Shown here in pieces: positions 1-8,700 of a stretch of DNA of 26,401 nt. Position 1 is the first letter of the stretch. The number at the start of each line of letters is the position of its first letter. The stretch covers positions 1 to 26,401 of the forward strand of contig CAKZZR010000178.1 in the NCBI GenBank assembly GCA_937885475.1. Reading direction: 5' to 3'. The translations under genes were made by a program, and so were the position numbers. The DNA comes from an uncultured Treponema sp. (GTDB lineage: Bacteria > Spirochaetota > Spirochaetia > Treponematales > Treponemataceae). The notes below the pieces were generated by a model. It had not been told where the DNA came from and did no database searches. It worked only from the letters and a program-made list of their open reading frames with translations.

Positions 1-1
1 C

Positions 2-119
2 GAAGATTTGTTTTGCAAAACCGCCGGCTAGCCGGCTTCACGCTGACTTTAGCAAGGGAACTGTTGAATCGTCGCTTTCGCGACAGCTAAAGTCAGAGTG
101 ATTTTGAAAACAAATATTC
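2..119. repeat. Nested inverted-repeat element (cloverleaf-like, MITE/REP-like candidate)
   Basis: Outer arms 2-20 and 102-119 are complementary with one bulge and one mismatch (core ATTTGTTTT at 6-14 and AAAACAAAT at 107-115). Inside lies a perfect 14-bp palindrome, GCCGGCTAGCCGGC (23-36). A second stem pairs CTGACTTTAGC (43-53) with GCTAAAGTCAG (86-96), extended by CAC/GTG beyond one mismatch. An inner hairpin pairs GTCGC (71-75) with GCGAC (80-84) around a TTTC loop. The order of stems gives a branched, cloverleaf-like fold. This is seen directly. That it is a dispersed mobile or REP-like element is inference, and it may extend left of the window. Confidence 0.55.
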
Positions 120-453
120 TCCTTTGCGCTATTCTTTACATAATTCGTAACTTATTGCTTGCAAAATTTACAATGCGCTTGCCCTGTATGTTTGCCATAC
201 CTTCTTTAACCGCGGCGCAGCGCATTTTCTGCAATCCTTAACAAAAAAATATAAAAAAATAAAAAAAAAATTTTGACATATTGAGAATTCGGGTTTAGCA
301 TAAACTTAATAAAAAAGTACTTGGCTTATCCATTTTGCATCCTAGTTTTTTAGAGTTATCAGGTATTTACATTCCATTTGGAAAAGGTATTGTTGCGCTC
401 TTTTGGCGTTTCAATATTTATAATAAAAAGTTTTAAGTTCTTAGGAGAACAAA
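120..453. other. Intergenic region and 5' leader of the first lipoprotein
   Basis: No convincing gene is seen. Positions 136-225 hold a 29-codon ORF on the - strand with an AGGA-like site upstream, too short to call. Positions 242-270 are almost pure A/T with long A-runs, ending at the -35 box of the promoter at 273-301, and could act as an UP element. From the expected transcription start (about 308) the leader to the ATG at 454 is about 145 bases. I see no riboswitch fold in it. A TATAAT at 419-424 has no well-spaced -35 box. Confidence 0.4.
273..301 (+). promoter_or_regulatory. Sigma70-type promoter upstream of the Ig-like lipoprotein
   Basis: A perfect -35 TTGACA (273-278) is followed after 17 bases by the -10 box TAGCAT (296-301). 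A long A-tract (242-270) sits directly upstream. The surrounding sequence TTGACATAT … GGGTTTAGCATAAAC closely resembles the promoter at 9398-9425 (TTGACATAT … GGTTTACAATAAAC), which supports both being real and perhaps co-regulated. Confidence 0.7.
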
Positions 454-2103
454 ATGAAGAGATTGATTCATTCGTTACTGTTGGGATTGGCAACAATCGG
501 TATGGTTTTCACAGGTTGTGCTGCGGACGACGGCGGAAGCAGTAGCCCTGCGACTGTTACAGGAATTGAAATTGACAGCGTTGTAAAAGGCTCTAAAGAG
601 ATTACTGTTTCTGGAAATGGAACTAGACGAACCCCTTATAGCGTTGAGCTTACAAACGGTACAAAAGCCGATGTTTATTTTAATGTTGTTTATTCAGATG
701 GTTCAAAGAAAGATGTTGATGAGGTTTCTGGATATTACGTATATGGCACATCTTCTGACAAATCTTATGTAAACTGGGATAATTCTACCGAAAAACTTCA
801 AGCAAAAAAGATAACGGCAGAGGATGACCCTGTAACTATTACATTTACACTTTACAAAGAAAAAGAATCGGGGGATGTTTCTGTCGCTTCTATAATGCTG
901 AATGTAGCGGTTGTGGAAGCTTCAGAGGACGATGACGTAACTCTTACATCAATTGCATTTAATTCTACTGTTGCTAACTCTGTAAAAGTTGGTTCTGCAT
1001 TGCCACTTGCTGTTACTGCCACATACAGTTATGGAGGAACTAAAGACGTAACAAATTCAACTAAGTTTGAATCTTCAAAAACAGAGTATGCTACTATAAG
1101 TGGTTCTACGTTGAACCCTGTTGCTGTCGGAAAAACAACAGTTACTGCAACATATACAGAAAATGGTGATACAGAAAAAGCAACAATCATTATTGACGTT
1201 ATAGATTTAGATGATGACAAGGTTATTGATTCAGTAGCTATTACAGGAGAAGCGGAGGTTTTGGAAACAGGAACCGATAAGCTTACGCTTACTGCAACAT
1301 ATACTTCTGCAACAAAGGGAACTAGTACTGCTGATGTAACTTCTCAGGCTACTTGGTCATCTGCAAAGCCTGAGATTGCAACGGTGTCAGAGGGCGTTGT
1401 TACAGGTAAAAAAGAAGGCTCAACTACCATAACAGCAACGTATGAATATCTTGGAGCAGAACGGAAAGCTACATTTGATGTAACAGTTAAGAGAATAGGT
1501 GATGTTACGGTAACTTCAGTAACATTCACAACTAAAGATTCTACTCTCTATGTAGGTGAAACTTTGGATTTGGTTGCTACTGCAACTCTGAGCAATGGAG
1601 ATACTCCTAATGTAACGTTATTCCGTTCTAGTGATGATACGATTGCAGCTATTGATGGCTCTCGCTTGACGGCAATTGCTGAAGGTGAGGTTACTGTTAC
1701 TGCAACGTATCCTCTGAATGGTAGTTCAGAAACAGATACTATTAAAGTTACTGTAAAAAAGATTGATGACACAAAGGTTCTTGACTCAATTACTCTTTCA
1801 TTAGATAAGAACTCTATTGACTATAATGGAACGGCAACTTTGACGGCAAAGGCTACCTTTGTAACAGGAGACACGAAATCTGAGGAAAAGGTAACGCTTA
1901 CTACCGTTTCTGCAAATGATAGCTGTGTAACAGTTAATACTAGTGGTTCGGTTACTGCTAACAACACTACAGCAACTTCTAAGACAGTAACGATTACAGG
2001 AAGCTATACCTATAATGGAACTAAAAAAGACGATTCTATAGAACTTACCGTTGGACCAAACAACTCTAATTGGTCTGGCTCAATCGGCTTTGATTTCAAC
2101 TAA
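454..2103 (+). CDS. Surface/periplasmic lipoprotein with tandem Big_2-type Ig-like domains
   Basis: This 549-residue protein has a lipoprotein signal peptide: K/R near the N-terminus, a hydrophobic stretch, and a lipobox FTGC with the lipid-anchored Cys at residue 22. After a short Gly/Ser/Asp linker come about five beta-sandwich repeats of 90-100 residues. The first (about 33-150) is divergent; four clearer Big_2-like units lie near 160-250, 253-347, 350-438 and 440-535. Each starts with a V-x-S-I/V strand and contains a VTATY-type strand before the next linker. No enzymatic motif is present. The ATG is preceded by TAGGAGAAC at good spacing and by a strong promoter 150 bases upstream. The next gene begins 88 bases after the stop with no strong promoter seen between, so it is probably co-transcribed with the MalS-like amylase. 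The family is widespread in spirochaete and Firmicutes surface proteins; a stalk, adhesin or scaffold role is inference. Confidence 0.85.
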   Translation: MKRLIHSLLLGLATIGMVFTGCAADDGGSSSPATVTGIEIDSVVKGSKEITVSGNGTRRTPYSVELTNGTKADVYFNVVYSDGSKKDVDEVSGYYVYGTSSDKSYVNWDNSTEKLQAKKITAEDDPVTITFTLYKEKESGDVSVASIMLNVAVVEASEDDDVTLTSIAFNSTVANSVKVGSALPLAVTATYSYGGTKDVTNSTKFESSKTEYATISGSTLNPVAVGKTTVTATYTENGDTEKATIIIDVIDLDDDKVIDSVAITGEAEVLETGTDKLTLTATYTSATKGTSTADVTSQATWSSAKPEIATVSEGVVTGKKEGSTTITATYEYLGAERKATFDVTVKRIGDVTVTSVTFTTKDSTLYVGETLDLVATATLSNGDTPNVTLFRSSDDTIAAIDGSRLTAIAEGEVTVTATYPLNGSSETDTIKVTVKKIDDTKVLDSITLSLDKNSIDYNGTATLTAKATFVTGDTKSEEKVTLTTVSANDSCVTVNTSGSVTANNTTATSKTVTITGSYTYNGTKKDDSIELTVGPNNSNWSGSIGFDFN

Positions 2104-2132
2104 CATCTAACGTATAAATTAAAAAAATCTGG

Positions 2133-2160
2133 TGCGGGCTGTGTTCGGCAGCCCGCATTT
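2133..2160 (+). terminator. GC-rich hairpin between lipoprotein and amylase genes (weak terminator or mRNA processing/stability hairpin)
   Basis: TGCGGGCTG (2133-2141) pairs perfectly with CAGCCCGCA (2149-2157) around a 7-base loop. Only three Ts follow, so full termination is doubtful. A partial terminator that tunes amylase expression relative to the upstream lipoprotein is equally possible. Confidence 0.4.
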
Positions 2161-2191
2161 GGCAAAAAGTAAAAAAGTTTTGGAGTGATAT

Positions 2192-5100
2192 ATGAAAAAG
2201 TTCAAGCGCGCGTCTTTTGTGGCGCTTGCTGTAGCGGGCATCCTTGCCCTTGCTGCCAGCTGTTCAAATTCCCTTTCTGAGTCTTATGAAAATAATGTGG
2301 AATATGGTTCTCTTACCATTGGTGCAAATCAGAGCCGAAGTCTGAATGTGGCGGATATTGCTTCTGCTGTTGTAACGGTAACAGGTAACGGAATTTCAAC
2401 TCCTGTTTCTGCAACTTGTTCAGATATAACGAGCGGCGAGGGTAGCGTAACTGTTTATAATGTTCCTACCGGAAATAACCGCATCGTTACGGTAAAAGGT
2501 CTGAATTCTTCTGGTGAACAAATTGAAGACGCAGTGCTTCGTGCTGTAGTTAATATTGAAAAAGGTGATAACAAACTCGACAAAATCACCTGGACGACGA
2601 GCCGTAAGGGTTACATTTACAACGCACTCTTTGAGGGTGGGGTAAATGTAAGCGAACTTTCGGATGCAGAAATGGCTTCTATTGATGAGGCAACGCCGGA
2701 CTGCGATGCAACTAACATCAATCTTGAGCTTTTTGTAGCCCACTTCAAGAGTGGACACGAAAACCTTAAGTCAAAGGAAAACTACATCAAGAATGGTACC
2801 GATGAGCTGCTGCGCGTTGTTGTTGCTCAGACAGAGTCTTCAACCGAGACGGCTCCAAAGTTCAGCGCAACGGCTTATTTTAGCGTAAGCAGTGAGAAGG
2901 ACGTTACGGATTCTGCAACATGGAATAGCACAAACACTGCTGCTGCAACTGTAAGCAAGGGTGTGGTAACTTTGGTTGCTGCAGGTGAAACAGTTGTTTC
3001 TGCAAGTTATACTTATGCAGGCGAAACAAGGACTGGTGCTAAGCAGACGATTACGGTAAGTTCTAGTGGCGGAAGCATTGATAAGTTGTATTTGGTTCCA
3101 GGTGTTTGGGAAACAGGTGGAGCTTGGTATGCGGCTTATTTCTTTACAGGCTCTACAAATGAATTTGTAAAAATGACAGCAAGCGGTGATAAGTATGTTT
3201 GTGATAAACCTGCTGCTTCACAAACATCCGTTATCTTTATTCGCATGAATAAAGAGAAAACTGCATTGTCATGGGATAGCAAATGGAATCAGAGTGCCGA
3301 CTTAACAATTCCTTCTGATAAAGATACATACTCAATAACAGGCTGGGGAAGTGAAAAATCAGAAGGTTCATGGCTTTCTGACCTCACAGGCACATACGGC
3401 GGTGGTACACTGACTGCAACAATTGAGTCAGAACCAGAGCCTAGTAAGCCAACTGTAACAATCACTCCTGCAAGCGGAACCGTAAGCACAAGCGGAACGA
3501 TTACAATTGAATACAACGAAAACAATGCGACCGTAACCGCCGCAACTGTAACAATCAGTGGCGCAGTTTCTAAGTCATACAATCTTTCTAACTTTACAGC
3601 CGGCAAACTTACGCTCAGCGTAAAAGACGACCTTGGCATTACAGAAGAAAACAAATCAATCGCCGTAAATGCCAGCGCAACCAACAGCGTAGGCACTGGC
3701 GATGCAACTCCTGCCGAGCTTACAACGACTGCACAGGTTGTGGTTGCAGATACATTCACTTGGGATAATGCAAATGTTTACTTTGTTATTCAAGATCGCT
3801 TCTATGATGGAGACTCTAGCAACAACAACAGCTATGGTCGTATGACAACGGATGATCTTGGCTCAAAAATTGGTACTTTCCATGGTGGAGACATCAAAGG
3901 TCTTACTCAGAAACTTGATTATTTGAATGACCTTGGTATAAATGCAATTTGGATTACCGCTCCTTATGAACAGGCACATGGATGGACTGGCGGAGGAAGT
4001 AGCGGCGATTTTGCACACTATGCTTATCACGGCTACTATCCACTCGATTACACGATGATTGATAAGAATATGGGTACTGTAGAGGAATTCCGTACATTCG
4101 TCACAGAATGTCATAAGCGAGGAATTCGCGTTGTCATGGATGTTGTGATGAACCATACAGGATATTCAACTTTGCAGGATATGCAGGACTTTAAGTTTTA
4201 TCCGTTCTCAAATTCTACTCCGTGGAGTGGCTACAGCACTTCTGCAACAAGGGATTTAGGCTTCACAATATCTGTGAGTCCTGGCGGCAGATATTATCAC
4301 GGTCATAACGATTTAATGGATAGCAATAGTTCAGAATGGGCTAACAAATGGTGGGGTATAAATTGGGTTCGCAGTGGCTATAGCGGATATACAAATGGTG
4401 GCGGAGATGATTTGACTAAGTGCTTGGATTACCTTCCTGATGTAAAGACAGAATTGACTACGGCTTGTGATATTCCACCGATGCTGAACACAAAATGGAA
4501 TACAAATGGGGAAGCAACTTCTTCTGATATGGCGGCATGGAGAATTCCTGCTGCGGATGGTCTTAGACAGAATTTAAGTGTAGCTCCTGCTGTTTATATT
4601 GAAAAATGGCTTACGGCATGGGTAGAAGAATTCGGTATTGATGGTTTCCGCTGTGATACTGCAAAGCATGTTGATAAGTATCGTTGGGGTGAACTTAAGT
4701 CACTTTGTAAAACTGCTTTGAATACATGGCGTACTTCTAGTCGTGCAGATGAATATGCAAAGGACTGGGATGAAGATTTCTGGATGACAGGTGAAAGTTT
4801 TGGTTGGTCATATGGCGGAGATTCCTCTTGGTTCAGCAACGGTTTTGATACTATGATTGACTTTTCTGTTGCAAGTGGAACAGGAATGGGAACCTTTAGC
4901 AAAGACTTGCCTGCATGGGATAAAAGAACAGGAGATAGAAGAGGTCTGCTCTATATCTCAAGTCATGATACAGGTCTTTTCAGAGGCTCTGACCAGAAAG
5001 CCGTAGGAACTCAATTTGTTCTTATGCCAGGTCCAATCCAGATTTACTATGGGGACGAAACAAGCCGTGCATTTGGAGATACTGGTTCTGACGAAAATCA

Positions 5101-5437
5101 GGGAACTCGTTCTGACTTTGACTGGAACGCTGCAACTGGCGACTGTGCTAAGCACTGGGGTAAGGTTGGTACATTCCGTAAGTTCAATCCTGCTGTAGGT
5201 GCTGGTTCAATCAGTGGAGATACCCGTACTTATGGCGACAACAAGGTTGTAATCAGTACAAGTTCAACAACTGTATCTGTTCCATACGAAAATGGCACAA
5301 CCGTATACAACTGGTACGATGGTAAAACTGCAAAAGTTACTAGTGGTTCTGCGACATTCAGCGGTTCAAGTGCTTCGCTGAGTGCTCCTGTACTTTGTTC
5401 TGATCGCAACCCTGATGATTATGGGGTAAAATTCTAA
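2192..5437 (+). CDS. MalS-like alpha-amylase (GH13) lipoprotein with Ig-like and putative carbohydrate-binding modules
   Basis: Predicted 1081-residue endo-acting alpha-1,4-glucanase. The lipobox AASC places the anchored Cys at 24. Residues about 25-200 are a module shared with the proteins at 5728 and 9526. A Big_2-like domain follows (about 208-293). A module near 299-400 (AYFF … RMN … KWNQ) resembles domains I recall on clostridial starch enzymes. Another beta-sandwich lies near 420-510. The GH13 barrel starts near 528 (YFVIQDRFYDGD). Its four conserved regions are visible: DVVMNH (650-655), FRCDTAKH with Arg820 and nucleophile Asp822, TGES with acid/base Glu868, and SSHDT with His925 and Asp926. 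The stretches GTFHGGD, HGW.GGG, YAYHGYY and SSHDTGLFRG are hallmarks of E. coli MalS (GH13_19) as I remember it. MalS is a soluble periplasmic enzyme; here the domain is lipid-anchored and multidomain, far longer than MalS. GGAG six bases before the ATG sets the start. A strong terminator follows. Confidence 0.92.
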   Translation: MKKFKRASFVALAVAGILALAASCSNSLSESYENNVEYGSLTIGANQSRSLNVADIASAVVTVTGNGISTPVSATCSDITSGEGSVTVYNVPTGNNRIVTVKGLNSSGEQIEDAVLRAVVNIEKGDNKLDKITWTTSRKGYIYNALFEGGVNVSELSDAEMASIDEATPDCDATNINLELFVAHFKSGHENLKSKENYIKNGTDELLRVVVAQTESSTETAPKFSATAYFSVSSEKDVTDSATWNSTNTAAATVSKGVVTLVAAGETVVSASYTYAGETRTGAKQTITVSSSGGSIDKLYLVPGVWETGGAWYAAYFFTGSTNEFVKMTASGDKYVCDKPAASQTSVIFIRMNKEKTALSWDSKWNQSADLTIPSDKDTYSITGWGSEKSEGSWLSDLTGTYGGGTLTATIESEPEPSKPTVTITPASGTVSTSGTITIEYNENNATVTAATVTISGAVSKSYNLSNFTAGKLTLSVKDDLGITEENKSIAVNASATNSVGTGDATPAELTTTAQVVVADTFTWDNANVYFVIQDRFYDGDSSNNNSYGRMTTDDLGSKIGTFHGGDIKGLTQKLDYLNDLGINAIWITAPYEQAHGWTGGGSSGDFAHYAYHGYYPLDYTMIDKNMGTVEEFRTFVTECHKRGIRVVMDVVMNHTGYSTLQDMQDFKFYPFSNSTPWSGYSTSATRDLGFTISVSPGGRYYHGHNDLMDSNSSEWANKWWGINWVRSGYSGYTNGGGDDLTKCLDYLPDVKTELTTACDIPPMLNTKWNTNGEATSSDMAAWRIPAADGLRQNLSVAPAVYIEKWLTAWVEEFGIDGFRCDTAKHVDKYRWGELKSLCKTALNTWRTSSRADEYAKDWDEDFWMTGESFGWSYGGDSSWFSNGFDTMIDFSVASGTGMGTFSKDLPAWDKRTGDRRGLLYISSHDTGLFRGSDQKAVGTQFVLMPGPIQIYYGDETSRAFGDTGSDENQGTRSDFDWNAATGDCAKHWGKVGTFRKFNPAVGAGSISGDTRTYGDNKVVISTSSTTVSVPYENGTTVYNWYDGKTAKVTSGSATFSGSSASLSAPVLCSDRNPDDYGVKF

Positions 5438-5458
5438 ATTAGTTTATAAATAAACTGC

Positions 5459-5493
5459 AAGGCTTGAGAATTAAGACTCTCAAGCCTTTTTTT
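5459..5493 (+). terminator. Rho-independent terminator after the MalS-like amylase
   Basis: AGGCTTGAGA (5460-5469) pairs perfectly with TCTCAAGCCT (5478-5487) around an 8-base loop, and a run of seven Ts (5487-5493) follows. It lies 22 bases beyond the amylase stop codon and closes the first transcription unit. The T-run overlaps the stop codon of the - strand ATPase remnant. Confidence 0.9.
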
Positions 5494-5677
5494 AGCAGTA
5501 TTCTTCCATGTATTCTGCAAAGTATGGCAATGCTAATGCTATATAAGCCTGGCGAGGAATTATTAAACCTCGCTTGATTAATCTGTCGCGGTACATTGAA
5601 TAATTGCCGGATTTTTCGCCCATCAGCTTTAAAACTTCTTCGCGCTTGTATTCTTCTTTAAAAATTAATTTGACGGA
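5492..5677 (-). pseudogene. C-terminal remnant of an AAA-type ATP-binding protein
   Basis: Reading the - strand from 5677 down to a TAA at 5494-5492 gives 61 open codons. The stretch includes KREEVLKLMGEKSGNYSMYR, then DRLIKRGLI, and ends in ALPYFAEYMEEYC. This pattern (helix-turn-helix, YRDRLIKRGLI, then ALP.F..Y) is typical of the extreme C-terminus of the COG1672-like AAA/ATPase_2 family, whose full members are several times longer and carry a P-loop. The frame is closed by a stop at 5678-5680 on the - strand, there is no start codon before residue 19, and the promoter of the next gene overlaps its left part. I therefore call it a decayed gene end. Family assignment is from memory of the motif, without a search. 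Confidence 0.6.
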
Positions 5678-5698
5678 TTAGGAGTTTGCCCTTACCAT
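5670..5698 (+). promoter_or_regulatory. Sigma70-type promoter for the second GH13 gene
   Basis: TTGACG (5670-5675), a 17-base spacer and TACCAT (5693-5698) match the sigma70 consensus reasonably. The expected start of transcription near 5705 leaves about 23 bases of leader with a GAGG site, which fits the ATG at 5728 and argues against the in-frame TTG (5686) and ATG (5701) upstream. Confidence 0.5.
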
Positions 5699-5727
5699 TG
5701 ATGTATCTAAAAAAGTTTGAGGTCTTT

Positions 5728-8700
5728 ATGTTTTCTAATCGTTTTGTGGCTATTGGCGCGCTTATGTGCGTGTTGGCGGCTCTTTTTGTTTCTTCGTGTG
5801 CTAATCAGTTGGATTTGGATGGTGCGCCGCGTTCAGACGAGGCGTATGGCGCGCTCTGTGTTTCTTCGCAGGACGGCGGGCGTTCCTTGGATATTGCTGC
5901 CATTGCATTTGCGGATGTTACGGTAAGTGGCTACGGCTTTTCTTCTGAGCCTAGCGCAAAAAAGAATGTGGTTGCAGGTGGCAAGGCAAGTAACATTACG
6001 ATTTCAAAGGTTCCTGTTGGCAAAAACCGCGTGGTTTCGGTGCAGGCGTTTGATTCTTCCTATGTAAAGATGGGAACGCTTACCATGCGCGCGGTATGCG
6101 ACATTGACTCCGGGGCAAATTCCGTTATGGTCAGTTGGAGCAGCACGGCGCTCGGTAATGTGTTCTATTCCCTTCTGAATAAGGGCTATGACATTTCAAA
6201 AATCACGGAAACTGAAAAACAGACGATTCAGGCGGTGATTGATGCGGCAAACGTAAAAACGCCAGCACTCCTGGACACTGAAGCCATGGCTGCGGACTGG
6301 TACGACTCAAAATCGCTCAAAGCTGCTTCTACATATGTTCTGGATACGGCAAGCCTTGCGCTCAGTTCCAACATAACGGACTTCAAGGTGCAAGTGTGCG
6401 ACCCTGTTTCTGCGGTGGCTTCCTTTTCGGGCGGTTCGGCAAGCGTTTCTGGCATTGCACCTGGAACATGGCGCGTATACCTTATTCAGGCTGACAAAAT
6501 AGTCCGCACGGTTTCTGCGACTTTTAGAAGCGGCGAGACGACTGACTTGGGCGCTGTGAACGTTCTTACGGATTCAATCCTGCTTCACGTCTATGGCTTT
6601 ACTCATGTTTGGGCGTGGGATAAGAATGATGAAAGCACGAACTATACCGGCGGAATATGGCCGGGCGTAAAAATGGAAGAGGATGCCCTTTGCGGCGACG
6701 GCTGGTGCACGTATACCATTCCGGCCTCGGAATCCATGATAATATTCAGCAATGCAGGAAGCGGACAGACGGCAGACCTTAGCCGAACCGCGGGCGAATG
6801 GTGGTACAAAGGAGCTTGGTTTGCAGAAAATCCTGCTGATTATACATCTCCTGTGCTGAAAGATTTTTCTGCGGACAAGACCGGCACTGTAAGCGGAGAC
6901 GTTAAATTCACGATTTACGCAACTGACGACAAGGAGCTTAAGAGCGCGGTTTTGTACAAGAACGGCGAGAAGCTTGCGAGCGTTTCCATGAAGGGCGATT
7001 CGTGCAAATCTTACTATACGTGGGATTCAACCTGCGTTAAGAACGGAACCTATGAGTTCTATTGCGTGGTAAAGGATTCTTCTGGCAACGTTACGGAAAG
7101 TCAGACGATAACGCTTGCCACGAGCAACGAGAACCGAAAGCCTGTTGCCGTAATAAACGGATTTTCTACCGTTGGGCTTGGAAAAACAGTGAAATTCAAC
7201 GGTTCTGCTTCGTATGACCCTAACGGAACTATAGTTTCTTATGCGTGGAGCGTTTCTGGCGGGGCCGCCATCGTGGGAAGCAGCACGGAGTCAACAGTTC
7301 AGGTTCAGTTTCCTTCTTATGCTACGGAAAACTGCGTTGTAAGCCTTTCCGTAACCGACGATGACGGAGCGAGCGACAAACGGCAGAAGCCTGTGAGTGT
7401 GACCGAAAACGTCTCGAACGACTTCCGCGAGGAGACGATTTATTTTGTTATCACGACACGATTCTTTGACGGAGACTCAAGCAACAACGTTCACTGCTGG
7501 GATGAAAACCCTGCCACGCCAAGCGATGACCCTGCATGGCGCGGAGACTTCAAGGGGCTTATTCAAAAGCTGGACTATATAAAGGCGCTTGGATTCAGCG
7601 CTGTATGGATTACGCCGGTTGTGGAAAACTGCTCTGGATTGGACTACCACGGCTACCATGCGATGAATTTTCAGAAGGTTGACCCGCGCTACGAGTCAAG
7701 CGACACGGACTTTCAGGATTTGATAAATGCCGTTCATGAGAAAGGTATGAAGCTCGTGCTTGACGTTGTGTTCAATCATACCGGAAACTTTGGCGAGGCA
7801 ACCCTTGCTCCTATGTTTGAGAAGGACTATAGCGCAGACCTAGAGGACATAAACGCCTGCCTTAAGCTGAGCGCAAATTCCTTGCTGGACGAAAGCTACT
7901 TCAGCCTTGACGGTGATTCCCAGTATGCAACACGCCTTAAGATGATGAAGAATACGGACTGGCAGAATCATGAAACGCACAATTACTTCCACCATTTTGG
8001 ATTCGGTAACTGGGACAACTTCAGCGTTCAGTTCTTCCAGATGGCGGGCGACTGCGTTGACCTTAACACTGAAAACCCTAAAGTTCTTAAGTACATTGCG
8101 GAGTCTTATTCAAAATATATAGAGATGGGCGTGGATGCATTCCGCATTGACACAGGAAAGCATCTGAGCCGCCTTGAGTTCAATTGCTATCTGAACGATG
8201 CATTCAAGGAAACTGCCTCTAAATGCGGAAACGACGGCTTCTTTATGTTCACGGAAATCTGCGCAAAATCAAGCGACGTTACCTACCGTGGAAATGTGGA
8301 GAACCTTTCCCCGTATTTTTATACCTGGCAGGACGACGAAACTTATGGCTTTACGATGGCAGACGAGGACATGTACGAGGGCGTAATCATTCTGCCGGAA
8401 GCAAACGATTGTTCTAATGACGAAAAGGACGAGCAGCGGGTTTTGAGCGATGAGACTTACTGGACGCGCGAAACTGTTGACGGCGGAACCGTTACACCGG
8501 TGAATTCGCTTGCAGTGCAGAAGCAGGGAATGGACACGACAAAAGTGCGTTCAAACCAGCCTACGTCTGCAAACCACCTTCTGGACGGAAACTCCTACCA
8601 TACGCCGGATTACTCAAAGTTCAGCGGCTTGAACGTAATAGACTTTCCAATGCACTGGAACTTTAACAGCGCAAGGGATGCGTTCGGCGTTCATGGTTCA

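Noticed and set aside
1020..3060. Recurrent GTAACGGTAACG-like short motifs
   Set aside because: They are in frame and encode alternating Val-Thr beta strands of Ig modules, so coding constraint explains them; they are not operator arrays.
5686..5727. In-frame TTG (5686) and ATG (5701) upstream of the second GH13 gene
   Set aside because: Both fall within or at the start of the promoter's output region and lack a well-spaced ribosome-binding site, while ATG 5728 has GAGG five bases upstream and opens directly into a signal peptide.
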